DNA of 64,000 bases from contig NZ_BSUO01000001.1 in NCBI RefSeq assembly GCF_030161635.1, positions 62,001-126,000 on the forward strand, in the 5' to 3' direction. This stretch comes from Mobilicoccus caccae (GTDB taxonomy: Bacteria; Actinomycetota; Actinomycetes; Actinomycetales; Dermatophilaceae). Below the pieces are notes generated by a model that was given only the letters and a program-made list of their open reading frames with translations, was not told where the DNA came from and made no database searches. A program made the position numbers and the translations under genes. Of the stretch, positions 1 through 10,609 are shown piece after piece (positions within the stretch are counted from its first letter, which is position 1; each line of letters starts with the position of its first letter).

Positions 1-3000
1 ACCCCGATCACCGCGACGTCGTCGATGACGCTCGACAAGGCCGGGCCCGCTCCTGTCGAGGACGCCCGGGCGGAGCAGACGATCGCCTACACGTTCACGG
101 TCACCAATACCGGTGCGACGACGATCACCGACCTGACGATCGACGATCCACTTCTGGCCTCGGCCCCCAGCTGCACTCCCACGACACTCCTCCCGGGGGA
201 CGTCGCGAGCTGCACGGGGACGTTGACCCTGACCCAGGCCCAGGTGGACGCCGGATCGGTGACCAACCTGGCGACTGCTCGAGCGTCCACCACCCGCGCA
301 GGAGAGCGCGTCTCCGTCCCGCCGGTCACGGACACCGTGACGACCACCCTCCGGTCGACCTCGGGAGTCTCGGTGACCGCCGAGGCGGGCACGCTCGTCG
401 ACACCGGTGCCGCAGGCGCCACGGCCGGTGACCAGATGCCCGTGACGATCACGGTCACCAACACCGGCACGGTCACCCTCACGAACGTGCGGCTCGACGA
501 TCCGAAGCTGGGTCTGACCGGGTTCGTGTGCACCGCAGGACCCCTCGCGCCGCAAGCGAGCGCCACCTGTTCGGTGCCTGCGTACGTCCTCACCCAGACC
601 GACGTCGACGCCGGCGAGGTGAGCTTCGCTCGCGAAGGCGACGGCCTCGGCACCGAGCGGTGACACCACGGCCGACACCGCGTTGACCGTGCCGCTGACC
701 ATCGGTGCGCCGTCGTTCACGCTCGACAAGGTTGTGGGCGGGCTCGCCGACACCGACGGCGACGGTCGCGCCGACGTGGGCGAGCAGATCCCCTACATCT
801 TCACCGTGACCAACACCGGCCCCGTGACCCTGACGACGGTGTCGATCGACGACCCGAAGGCCGGGTTGCAGGGCGCGGAATGTCTGACTGCGCCCCTCGC
901 CCCGGGCCAGCAGGCACCTTGTGCCGCAGCGGGTGCCTACACGCTCGTCCAGGCCGACATCGAGATGGCCAAGGTCGACAACACCGCGACGGCGAAAGCG
1001 ACCGCCACGAACGGAGCGAGCGCCCCGAGCGTCACCGACTCCGCGACCGTCGACCTCGTCGTCGCGAACTCGATCACCCTGGACAAGGCGAGCAACGGTG
1101 TCCTGGCCGGAACCGACGGCCGGGCCGACGCCGGTGACATGGTGCCCTACACCTTCACCGTGAAGAACACGGGACAGCAGACCGTGTCGGACGTGACGAT
1201 CACGGACACCGCGCTCGGCATCATCGATGTCAAGTGCGCCGATGCGCTGGCTCCCGGCGCCTCGGTGACGTGCACGACCGGGGTCACACCCGGCATGTCG
1301 GTGCGCACCCTGACCCAGCCCGACATCGACGCCGGTCGGGTCGAGAACACGGCCACGGCCACGGCGACCCCGTCGACGGGGAACCCCGTGCAGGCGAGTG
1401 ACGCCGTGTCGGTGCTGCTGGATCGGGTCGCCACCCTCGTCACGACCACCACCGTCACCGGCCCGGCCGACAATAACAACGACGGTCGCACCGGAGCCGG
1501 GGACACGGTCACGGTCACGATCACCCTGGAGAACACCGGCAACACGACCTTGACGGACGTGTCGGGCAGGGCGACCCTGCCCGACGGGAGCGTCGTCACC
1601 TGTGCACCGGACGGTGGAACCCTGACGCCCGGGAAGCCACACGAGTGCACCGTCACCTACACCGTCACTCAGAGCGACGCCGACGCCGGTCGGGTCGATG
1701 TCACGACCACCGCGTCCGGCACCGACCCCTCGGGCGCGGCGCAGACCGTCACCTCCGGCGGCTCGACCACCTGGACCTCCCCGAGCGGGATGAGCCTGGT
1801 CAAGACCGCGGGTGAGGTCGTCGACGCCGACGAGGACGGGATCGTCTCCGCGGGGGATACCGTCGCCTACTCGTTCCAGGTGACCAACACCGGCGCCACC
1901 ACGCTGTCGGGAGTCATCATCGACGACCCGACGATCGGTCTCACCGGGTTCGGTTGCGGCACTGGTGTCCTCGCGCCCGGAAACTGGGCCGACTGTGGCC
2001 CGGTCGTCGTCGCGATCACCCAGCCGCAGATCGACGCCGGGATCGCGCAGAACACCGCCACGGCCGCCGCGACGACCCTCGCAGGGGACCCGGTCTCGGC
2101 GACGTCGAACCCGACCGACACGACACTCGCCGCCACCAACCGGTTCTCGATGATCAAGCGGGCGAGCGCGGTGGCCGACACCAATGGTTCCGGTCGCGCC
2201 GACGCCGGTGACCGCATCACCTACTCCTTCGAGGTGACGAACACCGGATCGCAGACCCTCACCGACGTCGCGATCGTGGACGCCAAGCTCGGGCTGAACG
2301 GGGTGCTGTGCGTCGCGCAGCTCGCACCGGGGACGACCACCGCGTGTGCCGCCCCTGCCGATTACGTCCTCACCCAGGACGACGTCGACGCCGGCGTCGT
2401 GTCGAACACCGCCTCCGCCGTGGCGACCCCACCCGGCGGTCCAGCACGCAGCGTGTCGGTCACCCCATCGACCTCCCTGTCCACGGCCACCCCCATCACC
2501 GTCCTCGCCTCGCTGACCCTGGAGAAGCAGGCTGGGCCGGTCACCGACGTCGACGCCAACGGACACGACGCCGGCGACACGGTCGTCTACACGTTCACGG
2601 TGACGAACAGGAGCAACGTCACGCTCTCGGCCGTTCAGATCGCCGACCCGATGCTCGCCGGCTCGACGATCACCTGCGAGTCGAACACCCTCGCACCCAG
2701 GGACGACACGACCTGCACCTCCGCGCCGTACGAGATCACCCAGGACCAGGTCGACGCCCGCCGGGTGGACAACGAGGCCACGGTCTCGGCGCAGACCCCC
2801 GCCGGTGCGACGGTCACCAGCTCACCTGCGGTGTCCGGGCTGGATCTCACCCCGATCACCGGCGTGTCGGTCGAGACCATCCCCACGTGCAGCGACGAGC
2901 CCTGCGGCGTGGGTGACCAGGTGACCTACACGGTGGAGATCACCAACACCGGCACGACGACGCTGGATTCGGTGACCGTCAGCGACCCCGCGGGCGGCAC

Positions 3001-6000
3001 GTTCACCTGCCCCGGCCCCATCGCCCCGGGCGCGCCGCCCTCCCGCTGTCAGGTGCCCACCCCGCACACGGTCACGCAGGACGACGTCGACCGTGGGGAC
3101 GTCACCACCTCCGTGACGGTCACCGCCACCGCCGGGACGGCCACGGTCACGACCGGGTCGACCAGCACGATCACGCTCACCTCGAGCGCGAGTGTCGAGT
3201 TGGGCAAGTCGGTCCGCACCCTGCGCGACACCGACGACTCCCGTGGGTACACCGCCGGCGACGAGATCGCGTGGACGTTCACGGTGACCAACACCGGCAC
3301 CCGCACCTTGGCCGCCGCCACGATCGCCGACCCGCTTCTCGGCATCACCGGCTATCTCTGCGCTGCCGACCTCGCACCCGGGGATGCCGGGGAGTGCGTC
3401 ACGCCCACCTACCGCCTCACCACAGCCGATGTCGATGCCGGAACGGTGACGAACGCGGCCACGGTCACGGGCGTCCCTGCCGGCGCCGGCGGCGGTGACC
3501 CGGCGACGGCCGAGGCCACGTCGGTCACACCCTGACCGAGTTCCCGACGCTCGAGATGACCAAGACCGCGACGATCTCGTCCGACGCGAACGGCGATGGG
3601 ATGCTCTCGGCCGGTGACGCGGTGACCTACACGTTCTCGGTCACCAACCGCGGACCGGCCCAGGTCAGCGCCCCCGAGGTGACCGACCCGCTCCTGGCGT
3701 CGCGCGGCATCACCGCGACCTGCCCGGCCGGTCCGATCGCTGCGGGGAGCTCGGTGACGTGCACGTCCTCGGCCCCCATGACGGCCACCGAACGCGACGT
3801 GAGCACCACCACGCTCGAAAACCGCGCGTCGGTGCAGGCACTGACAGCCCAGGGCAACCGCACCCCCGTTGCCTGGGCCTACCAGTCAGCGCCGGTGGCG
3901 GTTCCGACACTGTCCCTGACCAAGAGCGCGACCCTCGAGCACGACGGGATGACGGCCGACGCCGCCGACGAGGGTGACACCGTGCGGTACACGTTCAGGG
4001 TCGTCAACACCGGCACGGTGCCGCTGACCGGTGTCGCCATCGACGATCCGTTGCTCGCCGCGGCCTCGATCGCCGTCACCTGCGAGACGACGGACCTCGC
4101 GCCGGGCGCCTCCACCCCGTGTACCGCCGCCGGCGACTACACGGTTCGGGCCCCCGACATCGCCGAGGGACTGCTGCGCAACGTCGCGACGGCGACCGGC
4201 ACCGCCACCGGCGGCCTGAGCGCCCGCAGCGACAACGCCAAGGCCGACATCGTCGGTGGCCAGACGGCCGAGGCCGAGCTCGACCTGCGCAAGTACGCGC
4301 GGCGTGCCGGGCTCCTGCCCGATGCCCCGCTGGTGCGTGGCCAGGAGGTCACCTACGGCTTCATCGTCGTCAACACCGGCACCGTTCGGGTCGACGACAT
4401 CACGGTCGCGGACCCGATGCTGACCGGCCCCATCACGTGTGCCGCCACGACCCTGGAGCCGGGCGGCTCCACCACGTGCGCGGCGGACGCTCCCTACCTC
4501 GTCACCGCGGCCGACGTCACGGCTGCGAAGGTGACCAACACCGCGACGGTCAGCGGCCGCCCCGAACAGGGGCCCGCCCTCGATGTGACCGGCTCCGGGT
4601 CGATCACCATTCCGGCCGAGGCCAGGAGCTCGACATCGTCAAGACCGCGGCGCTCGGTGAGGACCGCGGGTTCCCGGGATTGGCCGACCCCGGCGATGTC
4701 ATCCGCTACACGTTCCGGGTGACGAACCTCGGCACGACCGCCGCCACCGTGATCGTCAAGGATCGGCTGCTCGAGGAGTCGAACACCCCGATCACGTGCG
4801 CGACGACGCAGCTGGGCGCGCAGGAGGACACGACCTGCACCGCCGACTACGTGGTGCCGGAGGAGCAGCCGCAGTCGACAGGCGTCACCGAGTTGACCAA
4901 CACCGCACTCGTCCAGGGCACCACGGTTGAAAACCCGGTCCCCATCCCCGAGGCCGGTGACGACGCCGAGGCCCTCATCGCTCCGGCCGCGCTCGCCCGG
5001 GTCCGCATCCTCATGGGGTACAGCGCACTCGACCGCGACGGCGACGGGCGGCTCGGCCTCGGTGACGGCGTGGTCTTCGACTACACCGTCACCAACACGG
5101 GCAACGTGCCGTTGACCGAGGTGACCGTCACCGATCCGCGAGTGACGGCCGCCGGGTTCGAGGTGGCGTGCGACGAGACGACCCTGGATCCGGGACAGCA
5201 GACGAGGTGCCGCGCGAGTGGTCCCTACACGGTGACCGCGGCCGACGTCACCCGAGGATTCCTCGTGGACATCGCGACCGTCACCGCCGGCTCGGAGTAC
5301 GAGTTCGCGCCGCCGCCACCGGACGAGGCGAGCGTCACCATTCCGTTGGCCCAGGCTGCACCCGTCGACCCCGTCGATCCTCCGACGCCCGCCCCGACGC
5401 CCGCCCCGACGCCCGCCCCGATGCCGACCCCTGGACCGACGTCGACCCCTGGACCGACGTCGACGCCCGGACCGACCCCCACCCCCGCGCCGAGTCCGAC
5501 GTCGGGCCCACCTGATTCACACGACGGCCCGGATGAGGACACCACCTCGCGCCCCTCGCAGAACCCGCCCCGGGAGGAGGTGGACGGGCCGCGTCGGACG
5601 ACGGACCGCCGGGCCCCGACGACGGATCACCGGCGTCCGACCACGCGTACCGAGGTGCGCCGCCCCGCGCCTCGAACGGAGCACGTCCCGGTCACCGACC
5701 CCTGTGTCCGCACGCCCGTCCGCAAGGGAACCGCGATCTGGCGGGCCAAGACCGAGGCGATCGAGTGCCCGGATCGACCCCGCACGTCCACCTCCTCCGG
5801 TGACGACTCCTCCGGTGACCAGGGGTGGGAGGCGCTCCCGCAGGCTCCGGCCGATCCGGATGCCTCCGTCGGAGGCGACGCGGACGCGCTCGGCACTCAC
5901 CCGACCGGGCGAGACGCGCTGCCGTGGCCCGAGGCCGTGGCGCAACTGCCCGTCGTGCTGTTCACCGTGCTGACACTGCTCGGCACGCTCGTCGTGGTGC

Positions 6001-6059
6001 GCCGTCGATACGAGGAGTCGAAACGTCGCGACGACGCGGACGGCGACGGCGACGCGTAG
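1..6059 (+). pseudogene. Giant DUF11/DUF7507-type repeat surface protein (5' partial, three frameshifts)
   Basis: About 2,010 codons of one secreted or surface adhesin-like protein whose 5' end lies before the window. I count 15 tandem repeats of roughly 110-130 residues. Each has an aGD.v.YtFtVtNTG block, a DP.LG motif, a pair of Cys separated by LAPG, and a (T)Q.DVDAG.V.NTAT end. The N-terminal half of each repeat often carries an acidic D-x-D-G-D loop. The last repeat is followed by a Pro/Thr stalk (about 5370-5520), a charged low-complexity region and a C-terminal membrane helix with an RRR-rich tail. No LPxTG is seen, so membrane anchoring is inferred. The reading frame changes near 628, 3530 and 4620 (frames 1, 2, 1, 3), and the protein sequence continues seamlessly across each. 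These could be phase changes, decay or sequencing indels. Repeat-family assignment is from pattern; function is unknown. Confidence 0.85.
5389..5512 (+). repeat. Pro/Thr-encoding short tandem repeats in stalk
   Basis: A 12-bp unit encoding PTPA is repeated three times, then an 18-bp unit encoding PGPTST two to three times, giving the stalk between the repeat domains and the membrane anchor. Such units change copy number easily by slippage, which would vary stalk length. Confidence 0.7.
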
Positions 6060-6103
6060 ACGGCGATGACGGGGGCGGAGCTGTGGGTGTGCGCCCGGGT
6101 GCG

Positions 6104-6679
6104 TCACGTCGTGTGCCGTGCCACATCCCCGACGTCCGGTCCTGGCCGGATCACCGAGTACACGTACACATCCCGACGTTCGGCGCCGATCTGCTGCCAC
6201 GAGCGCAGGAGCCCCTCGCGTTCGTACCCGCAGGCCTCCGCGGCGCGCCAGGACGCCTCGTTCCACGGTTCGATGTGCAGTTGCAGGCGGTGGATCTCGC
6301 CCAGGCCCATCGCCCAGGTCGTCAAGGTACTCAAGGCCGCCCGCAGGTAGCCGCGTCGTCGGTGGTGCGTCGCCACCCAGTAACCGGCGGTCGAGCGTCC
6401 CGAGCTGATCCCGACCGTCCAGAGTCCGATCTGGCCCACGGCCTCGTCGGAGGTGGTGTCGGCGATGGCGAAGGAGTACCCCAGGCCGCGGCGCACGCGA
6501 TCGTTCTGGCGGATGATGAAGTCGAGGGCGTCCTGAGGGTCGCTGCTGGTCGGCACGGTCGTGATGAGGGGGATGAGCGGGTCGTCCGCCACCGCGCGGA
6601 TCAGGGGCGCGTCGCGTTCGGCGAACGGCCGCAGGGTGACGACCGGGCCCGCCAGCGTGGGAATGTGCTCGGGGAGCAT
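6104..6679 (-). CDS. GNAT N-acetyltransferase, RimJ/RimL-like
   Basis: A 191-aa protein of the usual length for this family. It has a VTLRPFAERD start and an RRRGYLRAAL acetyl-CoA loop near residues 107-116. A NEASWRAAEACGYEREG segment near residue 140 is typical of enzymes acetylating N-termini or small amines (the 'N..S...l.k.GF' signature). The substrate cannot be told from sequence. ATG at 6679 is chosen because upstream codons of the long open frame have no homology. It is divergent from the flavin reductase with only 30 bp between the start codons. Confidence 0.85.
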   Translation of the reverse strand: MLPEHIPTLAGPVVTLRPFAERDAPLIRAVADDPLIPLITTVPTSSDPQDALDFIIRQNDRVRRGLGYSFAIADTTSDEAVGQIGLWTVGISSGRSTAGYWVATHHRRRGYLRAALSTLTTWAMGLGEIHRLQLHIEPWNEASWRAAEACGYEREGLLRSWQQIGAERRDVYVYSVIRPGPDVGDVARHTT

Positions 6680-6696
6680 GACCCAGTGTCGCCTCC

Positions 6697-6702
6697 TACA
6701 CT
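6697..6702 (+). promoter_or_regulatory. -10 box of leaderless flavin reductase gene
   Basis: TACACT matches TANNNT and ends 7 nt before ATG 6710, so transcription should begin at or next to the start codon. No Shine-Dalgarno sequence is present. Confidence 0.55.
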
Positions 6703-6709
6703 CCGCGAC

Positions 6710-7333
6710 ATGACGTTTCGCGAGATCGACATGGCCGCACTGGGCGAGTCCGACGAGCGGGCACCGTACCGGCTGCTCAACTCGGTCGTCGTACCGCGCG
6801 CCATCGCCTGGGTGTCCAGCCGTTCGGGTGACGGCGTGGACAACCTCGCACCCCACTCCTTCTTCACGGTGGCGTGCGCGGAGCCGCCGATGCTGGCGTT
6901 CACCTCGATCGGGGCCAAGGACACCCTGCGCAACGTCCGCGAGACCGGCGAGTTCATCGTGCACGTGGCCGCGCGGGAGTTGATGGGCGCCGTCAACCGG
7001 ACCGGTGCCGGGCAGCCCGCCGACGTCAGCGAGTTCGACGACGCCGGACTCGACCGCGCCCCCGGACACGCCGTGTCGGTCCAGAGGGTCGCCGCATCGC
7101 CGGCGGCGTTCGAATGCGTCCTGCACCAGATCGTCGACCTGGGCACGAGCGCGATGATCATCGGGCGCGTCGTCCACGCGGCGGTGCGCGAGGACGTGTT
7201 CACCCACCCCAAGTACCCCGATCACCCGAGCTTCGATCGACTCCAACCCCTCGCCCGGCTGGGGCTGTCCGAATGGGCCCTGCCCGGCGAGGTCGTCACC
7301 CTCAAGCGCCCGTCCTGGGGCGTCGACACCTGA
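6710..7333 (+). CDS. Flavin reductase family protein (flavoredoxin-like)
   Basis: A 207-aa FMN-binding split-barrel protein. The N-terminal PYRLLNSVVVPRAIAWVSS stretch and the following NLAPHSFFTVACAEPPM region are the characteristic flavin-contacting part of the DIM6/NTAB group. FHPKYPDHPSFDRLQPLARLG-like residues near the end are also typical. It probably reduces or holds FMN using NAD(P)H, cytoplasmic. The start is set by the leaderless -10 box just upstream. It is followed by an independently promoted methyltransferase, so no operon is implied. Confidence 0.85.
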   Translation: MTFREIDMAALGESDERAPYRLLNSVVVPRAIAWVSSRSGDGVDNLAPHSFFTVACAEPPMLAFTSIGAKDTLRNVRETGEFIVHVAARELMGAVNRTGAGQPADVSEFDDAGLDRAPGHAVSVQRVAASPAAFECVLHQIVDLGTSAMIIGRVVHAAVREDVFTHPKYPDHPSFDRLQPLARLGLSEWALPGEVVTLKRPSWGVDT

Positions 7334-7381
7334 CGCTCGGGGACGACCCGAGGCTCCGCGGGCCGATGCTCGGCGGGCCGG

Positions 7382-7387
7382 TACCGT
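7382..7387 (+). promoter_or_regulatory. -10 box of leaderless methyltransferase gene
   Basis: TACCGT lies 6 nt before ATG 7394. There is no ribosome binding site between, which supports both a leaderless transcript and this start. Confidence 0.5.
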
Positions 7388-7393
7388 CGACGG

Positions 7394-8209
7394 ATGGGCG
7401 ACCACTTCGACCATCAGGGTCACTACACGCACGGTCACGGCGAGGCGACCCTCGCGTCGCACGCCGCACGCACGGCGGCGAACTCCGCCGCGTACCTCCT
7501 CCCGCATCTGCAGCCAGGGATGCGCCTGCTCGACATCGGGTGCGGGCCGGGCACGATCACCCTCGACCTGGCACAGGTCGTCGCGCCGGGTGAGGTCGTC
7601 GGGGTCGACTCCGCCGAGACCGCGCTGACGGCCGCCCGCGACGAGGCCGCGCGCCGGGGCGACACCACCACGCGGTTCGACCTCGGCGACGTGGCCTCGC
7701 TGCCGTTCGAGGAGGACTCCTTCGACGTCGTCCACGCCCACCAGGTGCTGCATCACCTCGCCGACCCTGTCGCCGCCCTGCGCGAGATGCGGCGGGTCTG
7801 CCGCCCGGGCGGGTGGATCGCCGTCCGCGACGCCGACTACTCCGGCATGGCGTGGTACCCGCCGACGCCGGGATTGGAGGTGTGGCGGCGCCTGTTCAGC
7901 GAGGTCCAGCGCGCGCACGGTGCCGAGCCCGACGCAGCCCGGCGTCACCGGCGCTGGGCGCGCGAGGCGGGCCTGGCCGAGCCCCGCATCACCACGTCGA
8001 CGTGGACGTACGCCGACCCCGAGTCCTGCTCGTGGTGGGCCGACGGTCAGGCGACGAGGTACGGCGCGGCGACGTTCACCGACCAGGCCCGTGAGATCGG
8101 TGCGAGTGAGGAGGACCTCGAGGCGGTCGTGCAGGGGTGGCGCTCCTGGGGCGCGGACCCCGACGCGTGGTTCGTCATGGTGCACGGAGAACTGCTGGCG
8201 CAGGGGTGA
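7394..8209 (+). CDS. Class I SAM-dependent methyltransferase
   Basis: 271 aa. The SAM-binding motif I LLDIGCGPG is at residues 45-53. Motif II acidic residue (VGVDSA) follows, then FDVVHAHQVLHHLADP and a CRPGGWIAVRDADYSG post-motif, as in UbiE/MenG-like Methyltransf_11 proteins. The N-terminal HFDHQGHYTHGHGEATL segment is His-rich and common in small-molecule methyltransferases of actinobacteria. The substrate is unknown. It ends 3 bp from the convergent hypothetical gene, so no terminator fits between them. Confidence 0.85.
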   Translation: MGDHFDHQGHYTHGHGEATLASHAARTAANSAAYLLPHLQPGMRLLDIGCGPGTITLDLAQVVAPGEVVGVDSAETALTAARDEAARRGDTTTRFDLGDVASLPFEEDSFDVVHAHQVLHHLADPVAALREMRRVCRPGGWIAVRDADYSGMAWYPPTPGLEVWRRLFSEVQRAHGAEPDAARRHRRWAREAGLAEPRITTSTWTYADPESCSWWADGQATRYGAATFTDQAREIGASEEDLEAVVQGWRSWGADPDAWFVMVHGELLAQG

Positions 8210-8212
8210 GGC

Positions 8213-8587
8213 TCACGCCTCGGCGTCGATGAGCAGCCCCTTGTCGAACATGCCGAACAGCGACGACGGGCCGAGACGCCGTGCGGCGAGCAGGAATCCG
8301 AGGCCCTTGCCGCTGCGGAGGGAGTCGAGCAGCTCCCGCGGCGGCATCCGCAACAGGCGGCTGAGGCGTCCGAGCCCCTCACGCTGAACGGGGGTGATGT
8401 TGTCCGACAGCAGCCCGGACTTGAGCTCCGGGTTGTCGAACCCGCCCTCCTGCTTGCCGCGCTGAGGGGTCTTTCCGGGCATGCCGACAGGCGCCGGAGC
8501 CCCGACTCCCGACACGCTGCTGGTGGCGGCAGTCGTGACGGCCGACGCGCGCGTCGGATCGACGCCCTCAACACCTGCCACGGTCAC
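8213..8587 (-). CDS. Hypothetical protein
   Basis: A 124-aa protein I do not recognise. The first 30 residues are Ala/Thr/Val-rich and may not be translated; a second Met at residue 35 (MPGKTPQRGKQEGG) is an alternative start. The C-terminal part is more ordered, with a basic helix around RLSRLLRMPPRELLDSLRSGKG followed by a small hydrophobic stretch. No signal peptide or membrane segment is convincing. Coding is supported by open frame and convergent packing with the methyltransferase only. Confidence 0.5.
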   Translation of the reverse strand: MTVAGVEGVDPTRASAVTTAATSSVSGVGAPAPVGMPGKTPQRGKQEGGFDNPELKSGLLSDNITPVQREGLGRLSRLLRMPPRELLDSLRSGKGLGFLLAARRLGPSSLFGMFDKGLLIDAEA

Positions 8588-8675
8588 GCCCTCCCATCGG
8601 CGCGTGACCGCCCGTCCCCAGCTTCTCGGGCGAACGTTCTCGCCACTCCCACCTCGGACAGCAGGGAAGGTCTCG

Positions 8676-8717
8676 AACAGCCGCGCACGCCCTACGGTTT
8701 CGCCCTCACCGGCTGTT
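8676..8717. terminator. Palindrome of the GCGCACGC-loop family, likely terminator
   Basis: AACAGCCG and CGGCTGTT form an 8-bp stem with GCGCACGC at the start of the loop and CACCGGCTGTTTCAGG on the right side. The same right arm and octamer recur at 27274-27344 and in degraded form at 19623-19673. It lies downstream of the minus-strand small membrane protein (ending 8774), which it could terminate. Confidence 0.45.
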
Positions 8718-8773
8718 TCAGGTCGGTCAGGACGGTGGGACCAGGCCGAGGATGTCCGCTCATCCCGGCGGGG

Positions 8774-8968
8774 TCAGGAATGCAGGGTGGGGTTCGGTCG
8801 GCCATCGGTCCGGCGGCCCGCGACCCACCACATGAGGACCCATACGGCGGCGATCATCGGGCCCCCGATAATGGCGTACCGTCCCTTGTCCCCGTCGAGG
8901 AGTGCGAAACCCAAGCCGAAGGCGATGGTGAGCAGTACGGCGATGGTGTACGCGGTGCGCTGGGTCAT
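8774..8968 (-). CDS. Small two-helix membrane protein
   Basis: 64 aa. Two hydrophobic segments (about residues 7-24 and 32-50) are separated by a short charged loop, LLDGDKGRY. The C-terminus RRTDGRPNPTLHS is polar and probably cytoplasmic. Similar tiny membrane proteins of unknown role are common in actinobacteria. ATG at 8968 is the only start giving both helices. Confidence 0.6.
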   Translation of the reverse strand: MTQRTAYTIAVLLTIAFGLGFALLDGDKGRYAIIGGPMIAAVWVLMWWVAGRRTDGRPNPTLHS

Positions 8969-9043
8969 GCCGACAGACTGTCAGTCTCGCACCACAGGCA
9001 CCCCTGACGGATGTCACCTCCGCGGAGTGCGATTTCGCGCAGA

Positions 9044-9904
9044 TCAGCGGACGACCACCACAGGGATCTCCGAGCGGTGGATGAGCTGGTGACTCACCGA
9101 GCCCAGGAGCAGCCCGGAGAACCCGCCGCGGCCACGGCTCCCGACGATGAGGGCCGTCGCGTCCCTCGTCGCCTCGAGGAGCGCGACGGCGGGATCGCCG
9201 TGGAGCAGTCGGGTCGACACGTCGAGGTCGGGATGCTGCTCGCGGATCTCCTCCGCGATGCCGTCGATCATCTCGCGCGTCGCGTCGCGGACCGCGTCGG
9301 CGCCGGTCTGCAGCGTGGACAGTGCCCACCCCTCACCCAGGCCGACGAGGACCTGGTCCTGCCACGCCGAGGCGACGACCAGCGGCAGCGCGAAGCGGCG
9401 CGCCCACTCGGCGGCGGTCGTCACGGCGTGCCGGGAGGCGGTGGAACCATCGACGCCGACGACCAGGGGACCGGCCCACTCGTGCGGCTCCGGCCCCACG
9501 ACGACGACGGGACAGGGCGCGTGCCCGGAGAGCTGGACCGCCACCGATCCCAAGAAGGCGGAGGCGAATTCGCGATGGTGCCGGTGGCCGACGACGATGA
9601 TGTCCTCGGCGGTCGCGCTGACGATGAGGGCGCCCGGGACGGGCCCGAGGACGACCTTCGACTCGACCTCGACCGCCCCCTGCGCGCGGGCTCGCTGTTC
9701 CCCCTCGATCATGACGTCGCGGTACCACTCCTCGACCTCGGCCTGGGTCGGCCGGGTGAAGCTGACGTACGTGGCGACGTCGACCGTGGGGTTGTCGAAG
9801 GCGCTGACGATGAGGAGTGGTTCGCGGCTGCGGGCGGCCAGGCGGGCGGCGGCCTCCAGGGCCGGGACCGCGTCCGTGCTTCCGGTGTAACCGACGATGA
9901 TCAT
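9044..9904 (-). CDS. Universal stress protein, two tandem Usp domains
   Basis: 286 aa made of two UspA-type domains (about 1-145 and 146-286), the size typical of mycobacterial and other actinobacterial tandem Usps. The second domain has a full ATP-binding G-x2-G-x9-G-S motif (GSRGRGGFSGLLLGS). The first has the degenerate GHRHHREFASAFLGS and may bind nucleotide weakly. Its likely role is survival under energy limitation or stress. ATG 9904 (MIIVGYTGS) has GGAGG 5 nt upstream and matches the usual strand-1 start, so the upstream 11 codons of the open frame are excluded. Confidence 0.9.
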   Translation of the reverse strand: MIIVGYTGSTDAVPALEAAARLAARSREPLLIVSAFDNPTVDVATYVSFTRPTQAEVEEWYRDVMIEGEQRARAQGAVEVESKVVLGPVPGALIVSATAEDIIVVGHRHHREFASAFLGSVAVQLSGHAPCPVVVVGPEPHEWAGPLVVGVDGSTASRHAVTTAAEWARRFALPLVVASAWQDQVLVGLGEGWALSTLQTGADAVRDATREMIDGIAEEIREQHPDLDVSTRLLHGDPAVALLEATRDATALIVGSRGRGGFSGLLLGSVSHQLIHRSEIPVVVVR

Positions 9905-9986
9905 GACGACCTCCGACCTGGGGTGACGGTCACCCACCGCGTGGTCGCAGCGACGCCGGTACGTGGCCGTCGGCGTCTTTCCGAGT

Positions 9987-10526
9987 CTAGACCCGTATCG
10001 CCCGGCCGTCGTGAAGTCCGTCGACGACGGCGTCGACGGTCTCCTCGACCGACTGGTGCGTGGAGTCGACCCAAAGGCCGAGGTCGCGGAACTCCTCGAA
10101 CTCCCGCGCCACCCAGTCGAACTGGTCGCCGATCCGCTTGGTCCCGCGCGCGGCGTCGCGGGCGAGACTCACCGAACGTTGCGGGTCGAGGTGGACGTAG
10201 GCGAGCCGGCGGGGCGCCACCGCCGTCGCGAAGGTGCGCAGCAGCGACGGGATGAGCAGCGAGTCGACGACGACGGTGAAGCCCGCGTCGGAGAAGTTGA
10301 TCGCGAGGGCGGCGATGTTGCGCCACCGCAGGTCGAGCTGCCGCCACGACTCGTCCTCGGGCTCCTCACCCGGCCCGACACACCCGCTGACCGTCATCGT
10401 GTGCTGCAGGTGGTCACCCTCGATCACGGCGGCCCGGGGCAACCGCGCGGCCACAGCCGTCGAGACCGTCGTCTTGCCGGAGCCCGGCAGGCCGTTGATC
10501 AGCACGATCAGGGGTTCGTCCGACAC
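9987..10526 (-). CDS. P-loop small-molecule kinase (AAA_33/chloramphenicol phosphotransferase-like)
   Basis: 179 aa with a Walker A GLPGSGKT at residues 12-19, an early acidic residue in EGDHLQHT, and a later FTVVVDSLL Walker-B-like strand. Size and motifs resemble the chloramphenicol 3-O-phosphotransferase/zeta-toxin-like AAA_33 kinases. These phosphorylate small hydroxyl substrates; the actual substrate is unknown and resistance should not be assumed. It stands between the Usp gene and the cytochrome b5-like gene, all on the minus strand but with gaps of about 80 bp. Confidence 0.75.
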   Translation of the reverse strand: MSDEPLIVLINGLPGSGKTTVSTAVAARLPRAAVIEGDHLQHTMTVSGCVGPGEEPEDESWRQLDLRWRNIAALAINFSDAGFTVVVDSLLIPSLLRTFATAVAPRRLAYVHLDPQRSVSLARDAARGTKRIGDQFDWVAREFEEFRDLGLWVDSTHQSVEETVDAVVDGLHDGRAIRV

Positions 10527-10609
10527 AGGGACAGGCTAGCCCGGGTGAGCCTGTCACCTGCCGGGCGCCGGGCGATCAGCGCCGCACGGCCTGGTCCTGG
10601 GCGAGTGCC

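Noticed and set aside
590..2566. 658-codon open frame on the minus strand inside the repeat adhesin
   Set aside because: Low-complexity Arg/Gly/Asp composition mirroring the plus-strand repeats; no family features. It is a high-GC shadow frame.
5389..5512. Short tandem repeats considered as a CRISPR-like array
   Set aside because: Units are directly adjacent, in frame and encode a Pro/Thr stalk; no spacers.
6680..8185. Long N-terminal extension of the GNAT frame on the minus strand
   Set aside because: It overlaps the flavin reductase and methyltransferase genes in antisense and has Arg-rich shadow composition; the GNAT fold begins at 6679.
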